From assembly GCA_963971225.1 (NCBI GenBank), contig OZ020267.1:147006427-147070426 (forward strand): DNA of 64,000 bases, read 5' to 3'. The stretch comes from Melieria omissa. Taxonomy: Eukaryota; Arthropoda; Insecta; Diptera; Ulidiidae. The notes under the pieces are model-generated. The model did no database searches. It saw only the letters and a list, made by a program, of their open reading frames with translations, and had not been told where the DNA came from. A program made the translations under genes and the position numbers. Positions 12,311-24,510 of the stretch are shown in pieces (within the stretch, counting starts at the first letter, position 1; every line of letters starts with the position of its first letter).

Positions 12311-15300
12311 AAATGCTATACAAAAATGAGAACAATTTCCAAAGTGATATGCATTTTGTTTTTGTATATCCAGCCTCTTGATAGCAGAAACATTCTGAGT
12401 CTGATAGGTTCAGCACAAAGTTTCAGAAATCTCAAATTCCTTTGAAATGAAGTCTCACTATTGGCTATAGAGTCCATATCGGTTTAAGGAGAAACCCAGG
12501 TCCGCTTAGTAATGTCGCAAAGTTTAGCGCACACAATTTCCTATCGCTACAGCGTTGATAAGGCCACAAATGCAAATGTTCATGCATTTCTATATATGTT
12601 TTGAATATTCCCCCATTTGTTGTTTGTGCATGGCACTTTATGGCTCTCTGTTGTGTACGAGTATTGAATAATCTTTTTATAATTTGTTTTTTATCGCAAA
12701 TTGTTTGGCTTTGTTTATATGCCAATGTGTAAATGTGTGCGACTGTTTGTGTGGTTGGTTGCGATGGTTCATGTGCGACAATGTCCATTCAAATGCAAAT
12801 TGCGCACATTTCGACAGCTGCGACAGCTGTGTTTGTTTTTCGGGAAAGCATAAACAATTGTGGAATATTTGATTAATGACGTCATAAAATTATTACACCA
12901 GGTTGCCATACAAATCAACAGAGGTGAGAAGAAAAGCTTTTTAGGTTTTCAGATAATCGCAACGCATTGGGCCCTACGAAAAATGTGGGTCAACTTTGGA
13001 TCAAGTTGCTAACAACAATAATATCCACAACGATGGCAGAGCTGACAAAATTCTCGGCGCTAATTGGCTGCCAACATTTTGAGCGCGTTCGCTGGATTCT
13101 TTGCGTAGAAGCGGCAGCTGAAAAATGTGTCAATTCAGTTGCTGGACTCGAAATTTTAAATGTGTTTGTCTTTTTTGTTGTTTTGTTATTTTCTTTTTCA
13201 AGAAGTCTGACATATTAATGGCCACATAATTATAAGCTCGACTTGGTGTTAATGTGTTGTTGGTGTGCAGCTCAAGTTTCATGCCACCAGCAAAAGAAAT
13301 CAACAAATTGAAAGTGAATTGAAAGCGTGGCGTTCAATTTCTGACTGGCCACAGGCATTGAGTCTTGGAAAGTCATTAATCATGGTTTGAAATTGATGAA
13401 AGACCAACAAGAAAAATATAAATTAAAAAAAAAAAATGTGGAAAAAAGGAAGAAAGAGTTGCGTATGTGTGTCTTTAGCATAGAAAAGTGACCATAAAAA
13501 CTGAACAGATTTGTCTATGATGCGTCAAAGTGGCGAACATTAATTTCATCATTAAATGCCCAGTTTGGAACTTAATTGTGCTCGAATGTGATTAATTTGA
13601 GCAGCGAAAACGATGAATAAAACAAAAATCGAAAATTCAACTTTTGAGCGCATTGCGACTAATTGGTCTTAGAAGCCAGCGGGTGGAAAAATAAAAAAAA
13701 TAATTTAAATTTTTTTATTTTTTCTTTGAATTTCAATTATTATTGTGTTACAATTTTCATTAAAATTTTGCACTTTCATTTCATTGCCACATGGCTGTGG
13801 CGCGCTGCAAGGCAAAGGGTGTCATAACAATGAACAGCGCAGCTTATGTAAGCACCGCAGGTGGCCAAAGGGTTAACTGGGTGGGCGGCGAGTGGGGGAA
13901 GGCATGGCTTGTGCATTGTGCCACCAATTAATTTATGCATGTTTTTCTGTGGCACTTCGCACATTGCTGTATTTTTCTTTAACTTTTTGTTATTTAAGTT
14001 TTGTGTTTCTTTGGCATTGTAACGTTTTGTATGCAAAAATCGCCTCGCCATTGTTGGCTCAATTTGTTGCATTTGTTTGGGTCGAATTCGTTTGCCTTTT
14101 GGGCGATTCCAGTGACGCGAGCTTTTGGCCGCATTGTTCGATGTAAACAATCAGGTTGTTGTTACAAAATATTTAAGCTTCATTTTCATTGAAATTAAAA
14201 CGCGCCATGCCACATTTTGCACACGGCACACATCTACACTTTCATATAAAATTGCCTTTGTGAATTGTTGTTGCTGTTGTTTAACGTAGACTGCGCATGA
14301 ATTGCTATTGTTTGTGTTGCTGTTGTTGTTGTTGTTCTTTTAGTAACATTATACCTGCTGGTTATGAATTTTTGATATGTTATCGTTGTTGTTAATGACA
14401 TCCTTGGCAACGCTCATTAAAAATTCGCTTTCAAATTGAGCGGCTTTCTTCCTGCTGCCTGCTACGCTTTCTTGCGTCATTAAGTTGTAGGAATTTGCTC
14501 AGTTAATGCGGCATTTTCTCTAATAAGTAACAAATGAGTTTGAGGAAATGCAATTTTAGCTTTTTGTGCTAATAAAATGTGAAATAAAATCTTCACACCC
14601 ACAGGTTACAAGCGTTCTGAGACAAAAATGATATGTACCTGATTAACTTTTATGAAGTTGTCTTATATTTTCCTTATCTCGAAGCTAAAATTCCCACTTT
14701 GAGGTTGCACTTTCAAGTTGCTTAAACCTTGAAGACAACTTATCTCAATCACTAACTCCCCCTCCTCCTCTAACAATCCTCCACAGTTTGACTCATGATC
14801 AAACGCACTAAAAACTATTCAAAACGTTGATTCAATCTTTTACTCAAAACCCTCTTTCTCCTTCTTCTTCTTCTCTCTAAGTTGTCTGACATCATTTACA
14901 TTGAAATTTTAAAAAGCCATAAAATAACATTGTAGGTGCTTATCTCTTCAGAAGCGCCAAATTCTTGTGCATAACTAATGAATTTCTATTTTTCTGTTTT
15001 TTATGCTCGCTTTGCACCTCATTTCATAAATTTATTGCCGCTGATTAATAACAAAATTAATAAAACATCTCATGTGTGTTTGTATTGCTTAAACAAATTT
15101 CAAATTTAGTTTCGAATGTCAGACATTATGAATGAAAATGTGCCAAACTAAAGTCAAAACAGAAAAAATAATCAGCTCGCCATGTGTTAAGCTCATTTGA
15201 AACTGAAACTACTTTGCATTTTTAGTAGCCGCAACGGTGGCTGTTGGTTTGTTGTTTTCTTAAAATTTTGCATATCATTTGCAATAAATCAACGTTAATT

Positions 15301-15479
15301 TAAATAATAAAATATTTGAAAAATGAAAATTTAAAACATATATTCTGCCATAAATATATTAAAAACATTAAAGCTAAAGATAAAAAATAATTAATGAATG
15401 ATGTCAAATTTAGAGTATTAAAAATTAATCCATTATTCAGTTATCTTTAGCTTTAGTTATCTGTATTTCGTTTTGTTTA
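12311..15479. other. Non-coding stretch; no gene supported
   Basis: Mixed AT-rich sequence with a (TTG)n cluster near 14320-14340 and a GC-richer part at about 13780-14150 where ORFs overlap on both strands without any domain. No transposon boundary seen. Confidence 0.4.
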
Positions 15480-17200
15480 GGTGACATTGAAATGGTACTT
15501 AAAAGATACGATTTCGTATTAAATAAACTATTCAGACAGTTTTGTAATTTTTTAAATCAGTTTTGTCAAAGATGGGCGTCGTTAAAGATATAAAATTGCA
15601 TACTAAAAAACTTCTCAGACAGTTTTTTGTGTGCTGGAATCGGTTTTGTCAAAGCTGGACGAATAGTTTCTGCTATAAATAAAAAAAATTCAAATAAAAA
15701 AAAAAAAATAATAAAAAAATAAAATAATTAAAATAATCATAAATTAATAAAAATATAAAATAATTAATGAAACATGTCAACATTGACATTGAAATTGTAT
15801 TAAAAAGATAAGATTTCATATTAAGGAAACTTTTCAGACAGTTTCGTAATTCCTTGATTCAGTTTTTTCGAAGATGTACATCATTAAAAAGATACAATTT
15901 TATACTGAAAAAACTTCCCAGACAGTTTTTTGATTGCTTCAATCACTTTTGTCAAAGCTGGGCGGCGTTGAAAAGACACAATTTTTTACTAAACAAAGCT
16001 CTCAAACAGTTTTTTGATAGCTTAACTCAGGTTTGTTTGCTGTGCGCCTCAAAGATGGACGTCATTAAAATTTAAAATTTCATAGGAAAAAAACTTCTCA
16101 GACAGTTTTGTGATTGCTTGACTCAGTTTTATTTGATGTGCGCCTCAAAAATCGACATCATTAAAAAGATAAAATTTCATATTAAAAAAATTCTCAAACA
16201 GTTTTTTGATTGCTGAGTCAGTTTTGTCAAAGCTGAAGGTCGTTGAAAAAAAGATGAAATTTCATACTGAAAAACTTCTCAGACAGCTGTTTTGATAGCT
16301 TAACTCAGTTTTGTTTGATGTGCACCTCAAAAATGGACATTTTTAAAAGAAAAAAATGCATACCAAAAATACATCTCAGACCGTTTTCTGATTGCTTCAA
16401 TCAGTTTTGTCAAAACAGGACGTAGTTAAAAATAAATATTTTTTTGTTAAACAAAGCCCTCAGATAGTTTTTTGATTGCTTGAGTCATGTTTGTCAAAGA
16501 TGGACGTCTTTAAAAAACTTCTCAGACAGTTTTTTGATTGCTTCAATCAGTTTTGTCAAAGCTGAAGGTCGTTGAAAAAAAGATGAAATTTCATACTGAA
16601 AAACTTCTCAGACAGCTGTTTTGATAGCTTAACTCAGTTTTGTTTGATGTGCACCTAAAAGATGAACGTCGTTAAAAAGAAAAAATTGCATACTAAAAAA
16701 ACTTCTCTGACAGTTTTTTGACAGATTAACTCACTTTTGTTTGATGTGCACCTAAAAAACGAAGGTGATTAAAAAGAAACAATTTCATACCAAAAATCTT
16801 CTCAGACAGTTTTTTAATAGCTTAACTCGGTTTTGTTTGATGTGTACCTGAAAGATGGACATTTAAAAAAAAAATTGCATACCAAAAAAACTTCTCAGAC
16901 AGTTTTTAATTGCTTGCTCAAATTTTATCAGTGCTGGACGTTAAAAAGTTCGAATTTTATACGAAAAAAACTTCTCAGCCAGTTTTTTTATTGCTTAAGT
17001 CAGTTTTTTCAAAGATGGACATCGTTAAAAAGTTAGAATTTCATACGAAAAAAACTTCTCAGACAGTTTTGTGATAGCCTAACACAGTTTTTTTTGATGT
17101 CCGCGTCAAAAATTTACGTTTTGAATATGAAAAAATTGCAAGCTAAAGAAACTTTTCAGACAGTTTTTTGATTGCTAAAACTGAGTTAGTTTTATTTGAG
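15480..17200 (+). repeat. CAGACAGTTTT satellite array, 18 copies
   Basis: About 18 diverged monomers share CTTCTCAGACAGTTTTTTGATTGC. Anchor positions are near 15532, 15613, 15834, 15917, 15999, 16096, 16193, 16277, 16375, 16459, 16520, 16607, 16705, 16801, 16896, 16974, 17057 and 17154. Two monomer types alternate: a short one of about 83 bp (GTCAAAGCTGGACGTCGTT) and a long one of about 97 bp (GTTTGATGTGCACCTCAAA). A near-identical stretch of about 125 bp at 16203-16328 returns at 16529-16657, a higher-order period of about 327 bp. An AT-only insert at 15680-15760 interrupts the array. It runs up to the mariner remnant at 17280. Confidence 0.9.
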
Positions 17201-17279
17201 ATCGTCTGAAACACAAAAGCAAACACAAAATACCCGAGTTTTCACAGTTTTTTTTTCGATTAAAGCGAAATCTAAGCCA

Positions 17280-18300
17280 GGCGTCTGAAAATGTCAATAG
17301 TGCAGTTTTTGTTTTTTCAATTCTGTCCTGGCAATTTTGATGTCAAAGATGATTCACGCTCTGGAAGGCCAACTGTAGCAAATATCTATAAAATTATGGG
17401 AGTTCGGGAGAATTATGGGAGTCCGACTGACATGGAACCACAATTTCGATTATCCAGCAGCTAATCATTACTCAAAAACCCGTTAGGAACCACTTGAATG
17501 AGGCTGGATACAAAAAGACATTCATTGTATGGGTGCAATACGAGGACTGAATTTACATACGTTAGGAACCACTTGAATGAGGCTGGATACAAAAAGACAT
17601 TCATTGTATGGGTGCAATACGAGGACTGAATTTACATACATTTGTGAATCGTTGCTGAATTACAAAAATATTAAGCAATTTCTAAAGTGGATAGTGATTG
17701 ATGATGAAAAGTAGATGAATGATGACAACGTTAAGCAAAAAGGGTTCATGCCAAATTGCATGTAACTGGTGCAAACAGTGGCCAAGTCAATATTGACAGT
17801 CAGGAAGGTTATGCTTCGCTACGAGCTGCTCCCTTACGGCCAAAATCTTGAACGGGACCTGTACTGATATTAATTTGATCTTCTGAAAGATCTCCCATAT
17901 CCTCCTCTTTGGCCCAGAAACTATCAACTGTGATCAATAGCAGAGGAAGTGTGTTTCATTTGTGCCACGACAGGTCACATACACCGACAGTGACTCGTCA
18001 GAAGCTCCACTAGTTTGGTTGGAAGGTCCTTATGCATCCACCTTATAGTCCTGACTTGGCATCAAGTGATTATTACCAGTTCCTGGCTGTGGTAAACGAT
18101 TTTTCTGATGAAAAATTTTACTCAAGGGAAGCTTGCGAAAATTTACATTCTATGAGTGAAGCATCATGGAAAAACATTCCGAATGACAAAAGTTATAGAA
18201 CAAAAAGGCCTACCATTCCTTGCAAAAATATTGACATTTCATTTACCTTCAAGACGAAAAATGTTATAAAACAAAAAGATGAATATTTGTCATAAATTGG
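17280..18300 (+). pseudogene. Mariner transposase remnant 1
   Basis: Translation in broken + frames follows a mariner transposase from N to C: an FCPGNFDVKDDSRSGRPTV-like segment at about 17325-17380 (end of the helix-turn-helix region), HLNEAGYKKTFIVW at about 17490-17530, an IDDEK segment at about 17698-17712 (first catalytic Asp region), ELLPYGQNL at about 17825-17850, and HPPYSPDLASSDY at about 18034-18072 (region of the third catalytic Asp). Several stops and frameshifts make it inactive. An exact 79-bp tandem duplication (17481-17559 and 17560-17638) lies inside it. No terminal inverted repeats are evident; the satellite array sits where the 5' end should be. Confidence 0.85.
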
Positions 18301-20257
18301 ATCATTCTAAATGTGTTCAATAAGCGCTTTAATTTCATGCATAATAATGAATTTCTTGATACTAAAACTCACAATTTTGCGAAAATAATTTGCATACGGT
18401 CAGGGTTAATCGTTCATTATACAGTTACTCAGCAGTAGGCAACCAAAATTTGAGTGTCACCCACACCTACACCTACATGCACACGCACACCCACATCTAC
18501 ACCCACACGCCCACAACAAATTGATTTAAAATGGCAAAGAGCAGACTTTCATTGATTTTCCCCAAGCTGACATCTCGGCATGTTTCATATATGTGCGAGT
18601 GTGTGTGTGTGTGTGTGCGTACCAACTCCAGTACGCAGTCGTTGGCATGCGACACAGCGACAAGTGGAAGAAAATTTAAACAGCAAAAAGAGATTAAAAA
18701 AAAACCAAAAATTGTAAATCTGTCAGCACAGCAGCAGCGAGGCCAGCCAATTAAAAATGCCACTCGGCGCTTGGTGTGAATGCCACAGAGTGAGCCAGAA
18801 CTTGAAGCGAAGAATGGAGGGGTGCAGGAGGAGGCCGTCGTAAAAGAGCGCAGAGTGGCACGAGTCAATCAACGGGCAGCAACAGCGGGAGGGAGCCGTG
18901 TGCCTGGCAAGTCAATTGGAAAATCATGCGGCACGCACCATGACTGACGGGATAGATGGATGAATGGATGGATGGATGGATGGATGGATGGATGGATGGC
19001 TGTCTGTATGCTCGAACAGATGGCTGCATGGAAAGATGTATGAATGGCTGAGACGCTGAAATTCGCTTCCCCGAAGACTTGGCATGTTAATTTAATTGTT
19101 GTCAGGCAACTTTGAACTTTACAATGTCAGCGTTACAACGTGGTTGTTTTTGTTGTTGGTTTTGTTGTTAATAATGGAGTTGTTGCTGGTGACACATCAC
19201 AACGATGCGTTTAGGACGCCGAGTGCCTATTCAAAAGCTAATCAATTTTCTGGTGCCTGGTGTCTGGTGTGAACTGATTTTGCTCGATTTTCGTGCTGTG
19301 ACTATTTTGGTGTCTGTTTTGTTGTTGTTTTTCGTGCCTTTAGTTGATCTTTCAAGTCTTTTGTTTTGTGTGCGCTCAGCCAGTGATTTTGTTTTTTTGT
19401 ATTTTGATCTTTGCCGCAAAATTAAAGTAGCCAACAAAAACCTGTTTTCGTATTCGCTTTAAATATTTAGTTTTAAAAAATGGAAATGTTTATATTTATT
19501 GCTGACGATATTTATCACATTTTGCGCTTAACGCAGTTAACAAAAAATAATAATTTTTTAAAATTGAATTTTATGTTTTTTTTTGCCAAAAAGCATGAAA
19601 TGGTTCGCTCATACCTCAAGCTGACAGGCGAAATGTGTCAAAGAAATGACGCACGACCAGCATTTCGAGAGCAAGAATAACGTTTTTATGGCCGCCGGGC
19701 AGCGTGTCGAGTGCGTGCGCCGCGATGTTGTTGCGCATGCGCAGCGGCAGCATCGACCACACGAAAGAAAGCCTGTCACAAAGCTGCTTAAGTGTTGCTG
19801 CTTTTTTTTCTTTGTTATCTACTTTTTTGCATTAATTTTATAATTTTCAATTTTTTATTTTCTCGCTATTGTAATTTTTTTTATTGCCTCTTTCGGGTTT
19901 GGCTTTACTTTTCGCACGAACGTGCTGCGGCCGGCCGCACTGAAAATTGATTTGTTCATTGTGGCCGACAGTGAGTGCTGTTATTGTTCTTGTGGCCACA
20001 ATTGTGCCGTTGGATTTCAATTGCGAATGAACTCGCTACGAAAGTTCAACATGAAGTGGGCAATGCTTGTTGTTGTTGTGTTTCATTGTTGTTGTCGTTT
20101 AGCTGTGGATTTGTGTTGGGACTCCGCGTGTAAGCGGATAAATGTTGGTCGATATTAATTGAAAACTATTTTTGTCACTTCCTGGTGGTGAGTTGGCGAT
20201 TTAAATGAATGGTTTTGAAATACAATTATTAGGTTTTGTATAGTTTTATAAATAACA
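18301..20257. other. Non-coding stretch with microsatellites
   Basis: Contains an imperfect ACACCCAC-rich block at 18455-18512, a (GT)n run at 18598-18618, and a (GGAT)n run at 18954-18998. The GC-richer part at 19690-20140 has TTG runs and fortuitous ORFs only. No gene supported. Confidence 0.45.
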
Positions 20258-20261
20258 TTAA

Positions 20262-20778
20262 CCCTTTCGGTACTTCTTTTTTGTTTTAACTTTAAAAGTC
20301 ATTATTTTCCATTTTATTACTGTTTATGCCTACATAATGAATAATCAAAAGTCATTTTTTTAAATATTGTTCGAAAAAGTGGTTTTTGGGCATCATGAAA
20401 TATGGCATAGTAAAAAATAAAAAAATCGTACAGCCTTAGTGAACTATATTTGGGATCTAACTTTTTTTACACTTATTAAAGCAATAAATACCTACTAGAT
20501 TACTTACATAAGCCTATGAAATAAATTGATTTTTGTAATAAAATAAATAAAAGTACGAAGTGACCTGTTTTTGTAAAATACGCAGCTCGATAGGACTGCG
20601 CACTTTCTGAGCCCTTACAATTTACTTGGTACACTAATCAAAATATTTTTTTCATTATTTGATATAAAAACCTTCAGAGAAAAATACAAAAATTTAAAAA
20701 TATAGTATTCACAAGTTTTTGACCTAAAACAGGCACTAAAAAGAGACTATGCCATATGGCATAGAATAACCGAAAGGG
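20262..20778. mobile_element. TTAA-flanked MITE A (517 bp), piggyBac-like ends
   Basis: Flanked by TTAA on both sides (20258-20261 and 20779-20782). The ends are inverted: CCCTTTCGGTA on the left and ACCGAAAGGG on the right. TTAA target sites and termini starting CCC are hallmarks of the piggyBac superfamily. No transposase is encoded; the interior is AT-rich. A perfect 18-bp palindrome CTATGCCATATGGCATAG lies at 20747-20764, 14 bases inside the right end, and its half ATATGGCATAG recurs near 20400. Confidence 0.8.
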
Positions 20779-20789
20779 TTAAGTAATTT

Positions 20790-22185
20790 TTCAACAGAAT
20801 TTTTGCGTTCGTTATACAAATTTGTTTCGATAAATGTTTATAGAAATTATGTTATTAACATTTATTTTTTTTCTTTTTTTTACTTAGTTGTTGTTGATTA
20901 GTTTTTAATATTTGTTAAATTTAATTAATTTTTTTATACTTTTAAACTCAGTTAAATAAATAAAAAGAGAAACTAAAAAAAATATTTCAAAATTATTTAA
21001 AATATATAAAAAAAGTATTTAAAAGGGATTTAAATTACTTTAAAATAAATTATTTAAAACAACTTTATTTTAAAATAAATTATTTTAAAATAAATTATTT
21101 AAAATAATTTTAAATATTATATTTTAAATTACTTTACAAGAAACATTTTTATATACTAAATATAATAAAAATGTTTTCAATATTTTTTTTTTAATATTTT
21201 TATTTAAAAAAATTTTGTTTTTTTTATTTTTTATTTTAGTTTTGTATTTTTAAATTATTAAAAATATAAATAATTATTTTAACAAATATTTAAATAATTC
21301 TTACAAATGAAGTAAAAGAATTTTTATTTCAAAAATTTTTGAAATATTTCGAAAAACGAAATAAATTACATTTTAATATTTCAAAAATAATTTTTACTTT
21401 ATTTCTTAATATTTAAACATGTATAAATATTTTTATATTTAAAAAATATGTACATTTGTAAAAAAAAAATATTTTACAAATATTTAAATATTTTTAAAAT
21501 ATAAAATTTTTTAATTAACTAAATACTTTTTTAATACTTTAAAAATATTTTAATTTTTTAAAAACGAATACTATTGAAAATTTTTCAATTTTTTTAAACA
21601 TACTAAAAATTTGTATATTTAAAAAAATTCAAAAATTTGCAAAAACATTCGTTTTTAAAAAATTAAAATTAAAAATTAATTTAAAAAAAATGTTTAAATA
21701 TTTTTAAAATATTATTTTTTGAAAATTTAAATATTTTTAAAGTATTAAAATGTTTTTGTCATATATATATTTTTGTAATATTTTAATATAAAAAAGAAAG
21801 TAAAAAATTATTTTTTTAATTTTCAAAAAAATATTTAAATATTTTTGAAATATTTAAAAATTTTTTAAATATTTAAAAATTGTTATATTTTAAAAATATT
21901 TCAATAATTTGAAAATATTTTATACATCTATTTGAATATTTTTATAATTTTTTTTAATCTAAGTTCTTTGTATTTAAATAGTTTCAAAATATAAACATTT
22001 TTAAACTTTAAAAATATTTAAATATAAGTAAATAAAAAAGTAAATTTTAAAAAATATTCAAATAATTTTAACATATTTCTTATATCTGTTTAAATATTTT
22101 AAAATATTTGTTCAACAAATTGTATTTTTAGTTAATTATATTAATTGAAATTTCATATAGTGAAAAATACTTAAGTTTGCCGGAA
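20790..22185. repeat. AT-only low-complexity block
   Basis: About 1.3 kb of permutations of AAATATTTTTAAA with very little G or C. No unit length is fixed. Nothing else is seen in it. Confidence 0.8.
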
Positions 22186-22199
22186 AGTAGTTACATTCC

Positions 22200-22592
22200 A
22201 TAGAGGGTTTTCCAATGGGGACGTGTAAATGTTGACAGGCTAATGCCTCGAATCCGTTTGACGATAGAAATCATTCTTCTTGACTGGCACGACAGCCCGA
22301 TTACGAGACTAAGGCCTAACTACCCGCAACCATCCATGTTGTGCGTGCGAATGTTTTACAAGGTTGGAAGGGACCTACAGTTTTATGCCGATTCCGAACG
22401 GCGAGTTGAGAGCTTTTTCATAGGCAATTTTACTCTCAGATGTTTGCCATTTCCTGCTGAGAGGACAGCCGCCGAAAGAAAAATGTTTGTTTTTGTTAAC
22501 GGTGTTAACGCAACGGAGTATTGAACTCGCGGAGCTTGACTCGCGGCCCAACGCACTAGCCAGCTGAGCTACGGCGGCTGCATCCATCTCAT
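22200..22592 (-). mobile_element. tRNA-derived SINE, minus strand
   Basis: Reading the minus strand from about 22590, the sequence opens with a tRNA-like head: A box TAGCTCAGCTGG, then about 40 bases later a B-box-like GAGTTCAATAC. This is followed by a body containing CCGTTCGGAATCGGC and AACTGTAGGTCCCTTCC. RNA polymerase III box order and spacing fit a tRNA-derived SINE. From memory, similar body sequence is common in tephritid genomes; I could not check this. The 3' end near 22200 is not sharply defined and no target duplication was found. Confidence 0.62.
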
Positions 22593-24500
22593 CTATCTAC
22601 ATAACTAAAGAGTCAGAAAGTTCTTCTGGCGACAATTATTTTGGCGAGTGAGCGACCACAAACTGCAGTTGTGATCTGTGCTTAGATTTTTATTTCTTTT
22701 ATTACTGTATTAAAATTTTCTTAGTAATCTTCCAAAAATGCTGTAAAATGTTCTTTGAAACAGTGCATGCAGAATTTTCCCCCATTTCTTTCTACTCAAT
22801 GTTTAATTTTTAATCTTTTAGCTGAAAAGTCAGAGAATCAATGACAATGGCTTGTTTTCCTACTGAAAAGCAGCTGTCTGGTTAAACGCTTTGTCCTTTA
22901 CACATTTCTATTTAATGCCGCAGCGCAACAGTAGATGAGAAAGTTGGAGAAAAAACCTCAAGACAGCAGCGATAAACGTTGAAAAATCACGTTTGCTGCT
23001 CCCACGGAACATGCAACTTGAGATTGTTGTGTGCGAAAGCGCAAGCAATTCGTTCGCTTTGCCTTCGTCTTCACTCCCAGTAAACAGTGGCGCAGTGACA
23101 GACAGACAGACGGAGGGGAACAGTAAGTCAAGCCAGCTGGACAAGGTTTGCACGTATGTACGTGTGGGCAGCGCATACTCGGGTGAAAAGAAGCATGAAA
23201 AGTGTACAAAAACAAAGGGCAAGAACGACAGCGACACAAGTGGCGGCAGCGAAAAAGATTGTGTGCTGCATAAGATGCGAAACAATGAGGTTAGGTTGTA
23301 AGAAAGTTGTTGCAAGTTGCAAGGGTGCACAACGACGACGACGATGGCAAGTGGCAACACCAAAGAAAGAGGAGCACAAAACTGAAGCATGTCAAAAGCA
23401 GCTCAAATGTCACGTGCCATGCCACTTTTTGTGCGAGTGCGCGCACACAGAAGCCGGGAAACTGCCACCACACTGCCTGTCCGACTGTCCACAAATAGGG
23501 TCGCCCGCCAGTGACAGCCAGCAGGTGTGCTGCACATCTTCGCGGGGAGGGAAGAGAGAATTTAAATTGCGAAATTCTAAATTGCAGTGCTTTAAAATTT
23601 CATGTTTTAAATATGCAAAAGCTGCCGAATTGCTGGCAACAAACTAGACGTCAGCGCGTTGTTAGTGTAATTTTCATCGACTGCCAGCGGGAGCCACAGT
23701 TTGGTGCCGGTGCCGAAATGTAACTGTGATCCTTGGGTGCGCGTTTGTAAATAATCAGAGTTTTGCCAACGGAAAACGCCAACGTCAGCGCAGCGCACAT
23801 GCCGAATGTTTATTTGCAGTGTGGAAATTCATAAAAAACAGCAACGTAACGCTACGCAATGTTTTACCGTAAAACAGCATCACGAATATGGAGCGAAAAT
23901 GTCAAGATGTCGAGTAAAACAACAACAAAAATGAGTGCCCAACAACATAACCGTAGCAAGGAGCTACAGAACCACAACAACAACAACAACGCTATGAATT
24001 ATAAATCATGGTTTGTTAAGAAGCTGGAAGTTGTGGTGTTGAGCTAAGCAGCTAAGGCGGCACATAGTCAGTGGGCGGGGGCTGAGGGGATTCTACAGAC
24101 GGCACCAGTTGAGCGCCAACAAATGTGTAAACTTACATAATATTTACGCGTGTTGTGGCGCTGTGACTATGCGCCGCTGCTGATTGATGTACCAGTGTCA
24201 ACATTAAGTGACATTTGATGGATTTAATGTCAAGGCGCTCCAGCTAAGTGAGAGATTCTCGTAAAAGTGTTTGTTGACAGCGTTTAAGGAATGCTGAAGC
24301 AAAAACCTTGAAATGCTCTTTTTGCAGTTGAATGACTGAATTTATTTGATTTCATTTCCGCAATTCGCTGACAGCTTCAAGTTTACATGGGTGACCAAAG
24401 AGTGAGGCGTATAAATTTGTAATGTTTTTGACAAATTGAATTTGTGATTATTGTTTGCAGTTTTTGAATTAATAAAATGCATTAACATGATTAAATTTTT
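22593..24500. other. Non-coding stretch, partly GC-richer
   Basis: The part at 22990-23800 has balanced base composition and overlapping ORFs on both strands up to about 160 residues, none with a domain or consistent codon bias. It may contain regulatory sequence. CAA runs at 23978-23995. No gene supported. Confidence 0.4.
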
Positions 24501-24510
24501 GGTTGTACAT

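Noticed and set aside
15480..17200. CRISPR-like regular repeats
   Set aside because: Spacers are not unique: the whole unit repeats with divergence, as in an insect satellite.
22515..22590. Functional tRNA gene on the minus strand
   Set aside because: A and B boxes are good, but anticodon and T stems are mispaired and a SINE body follows directly.
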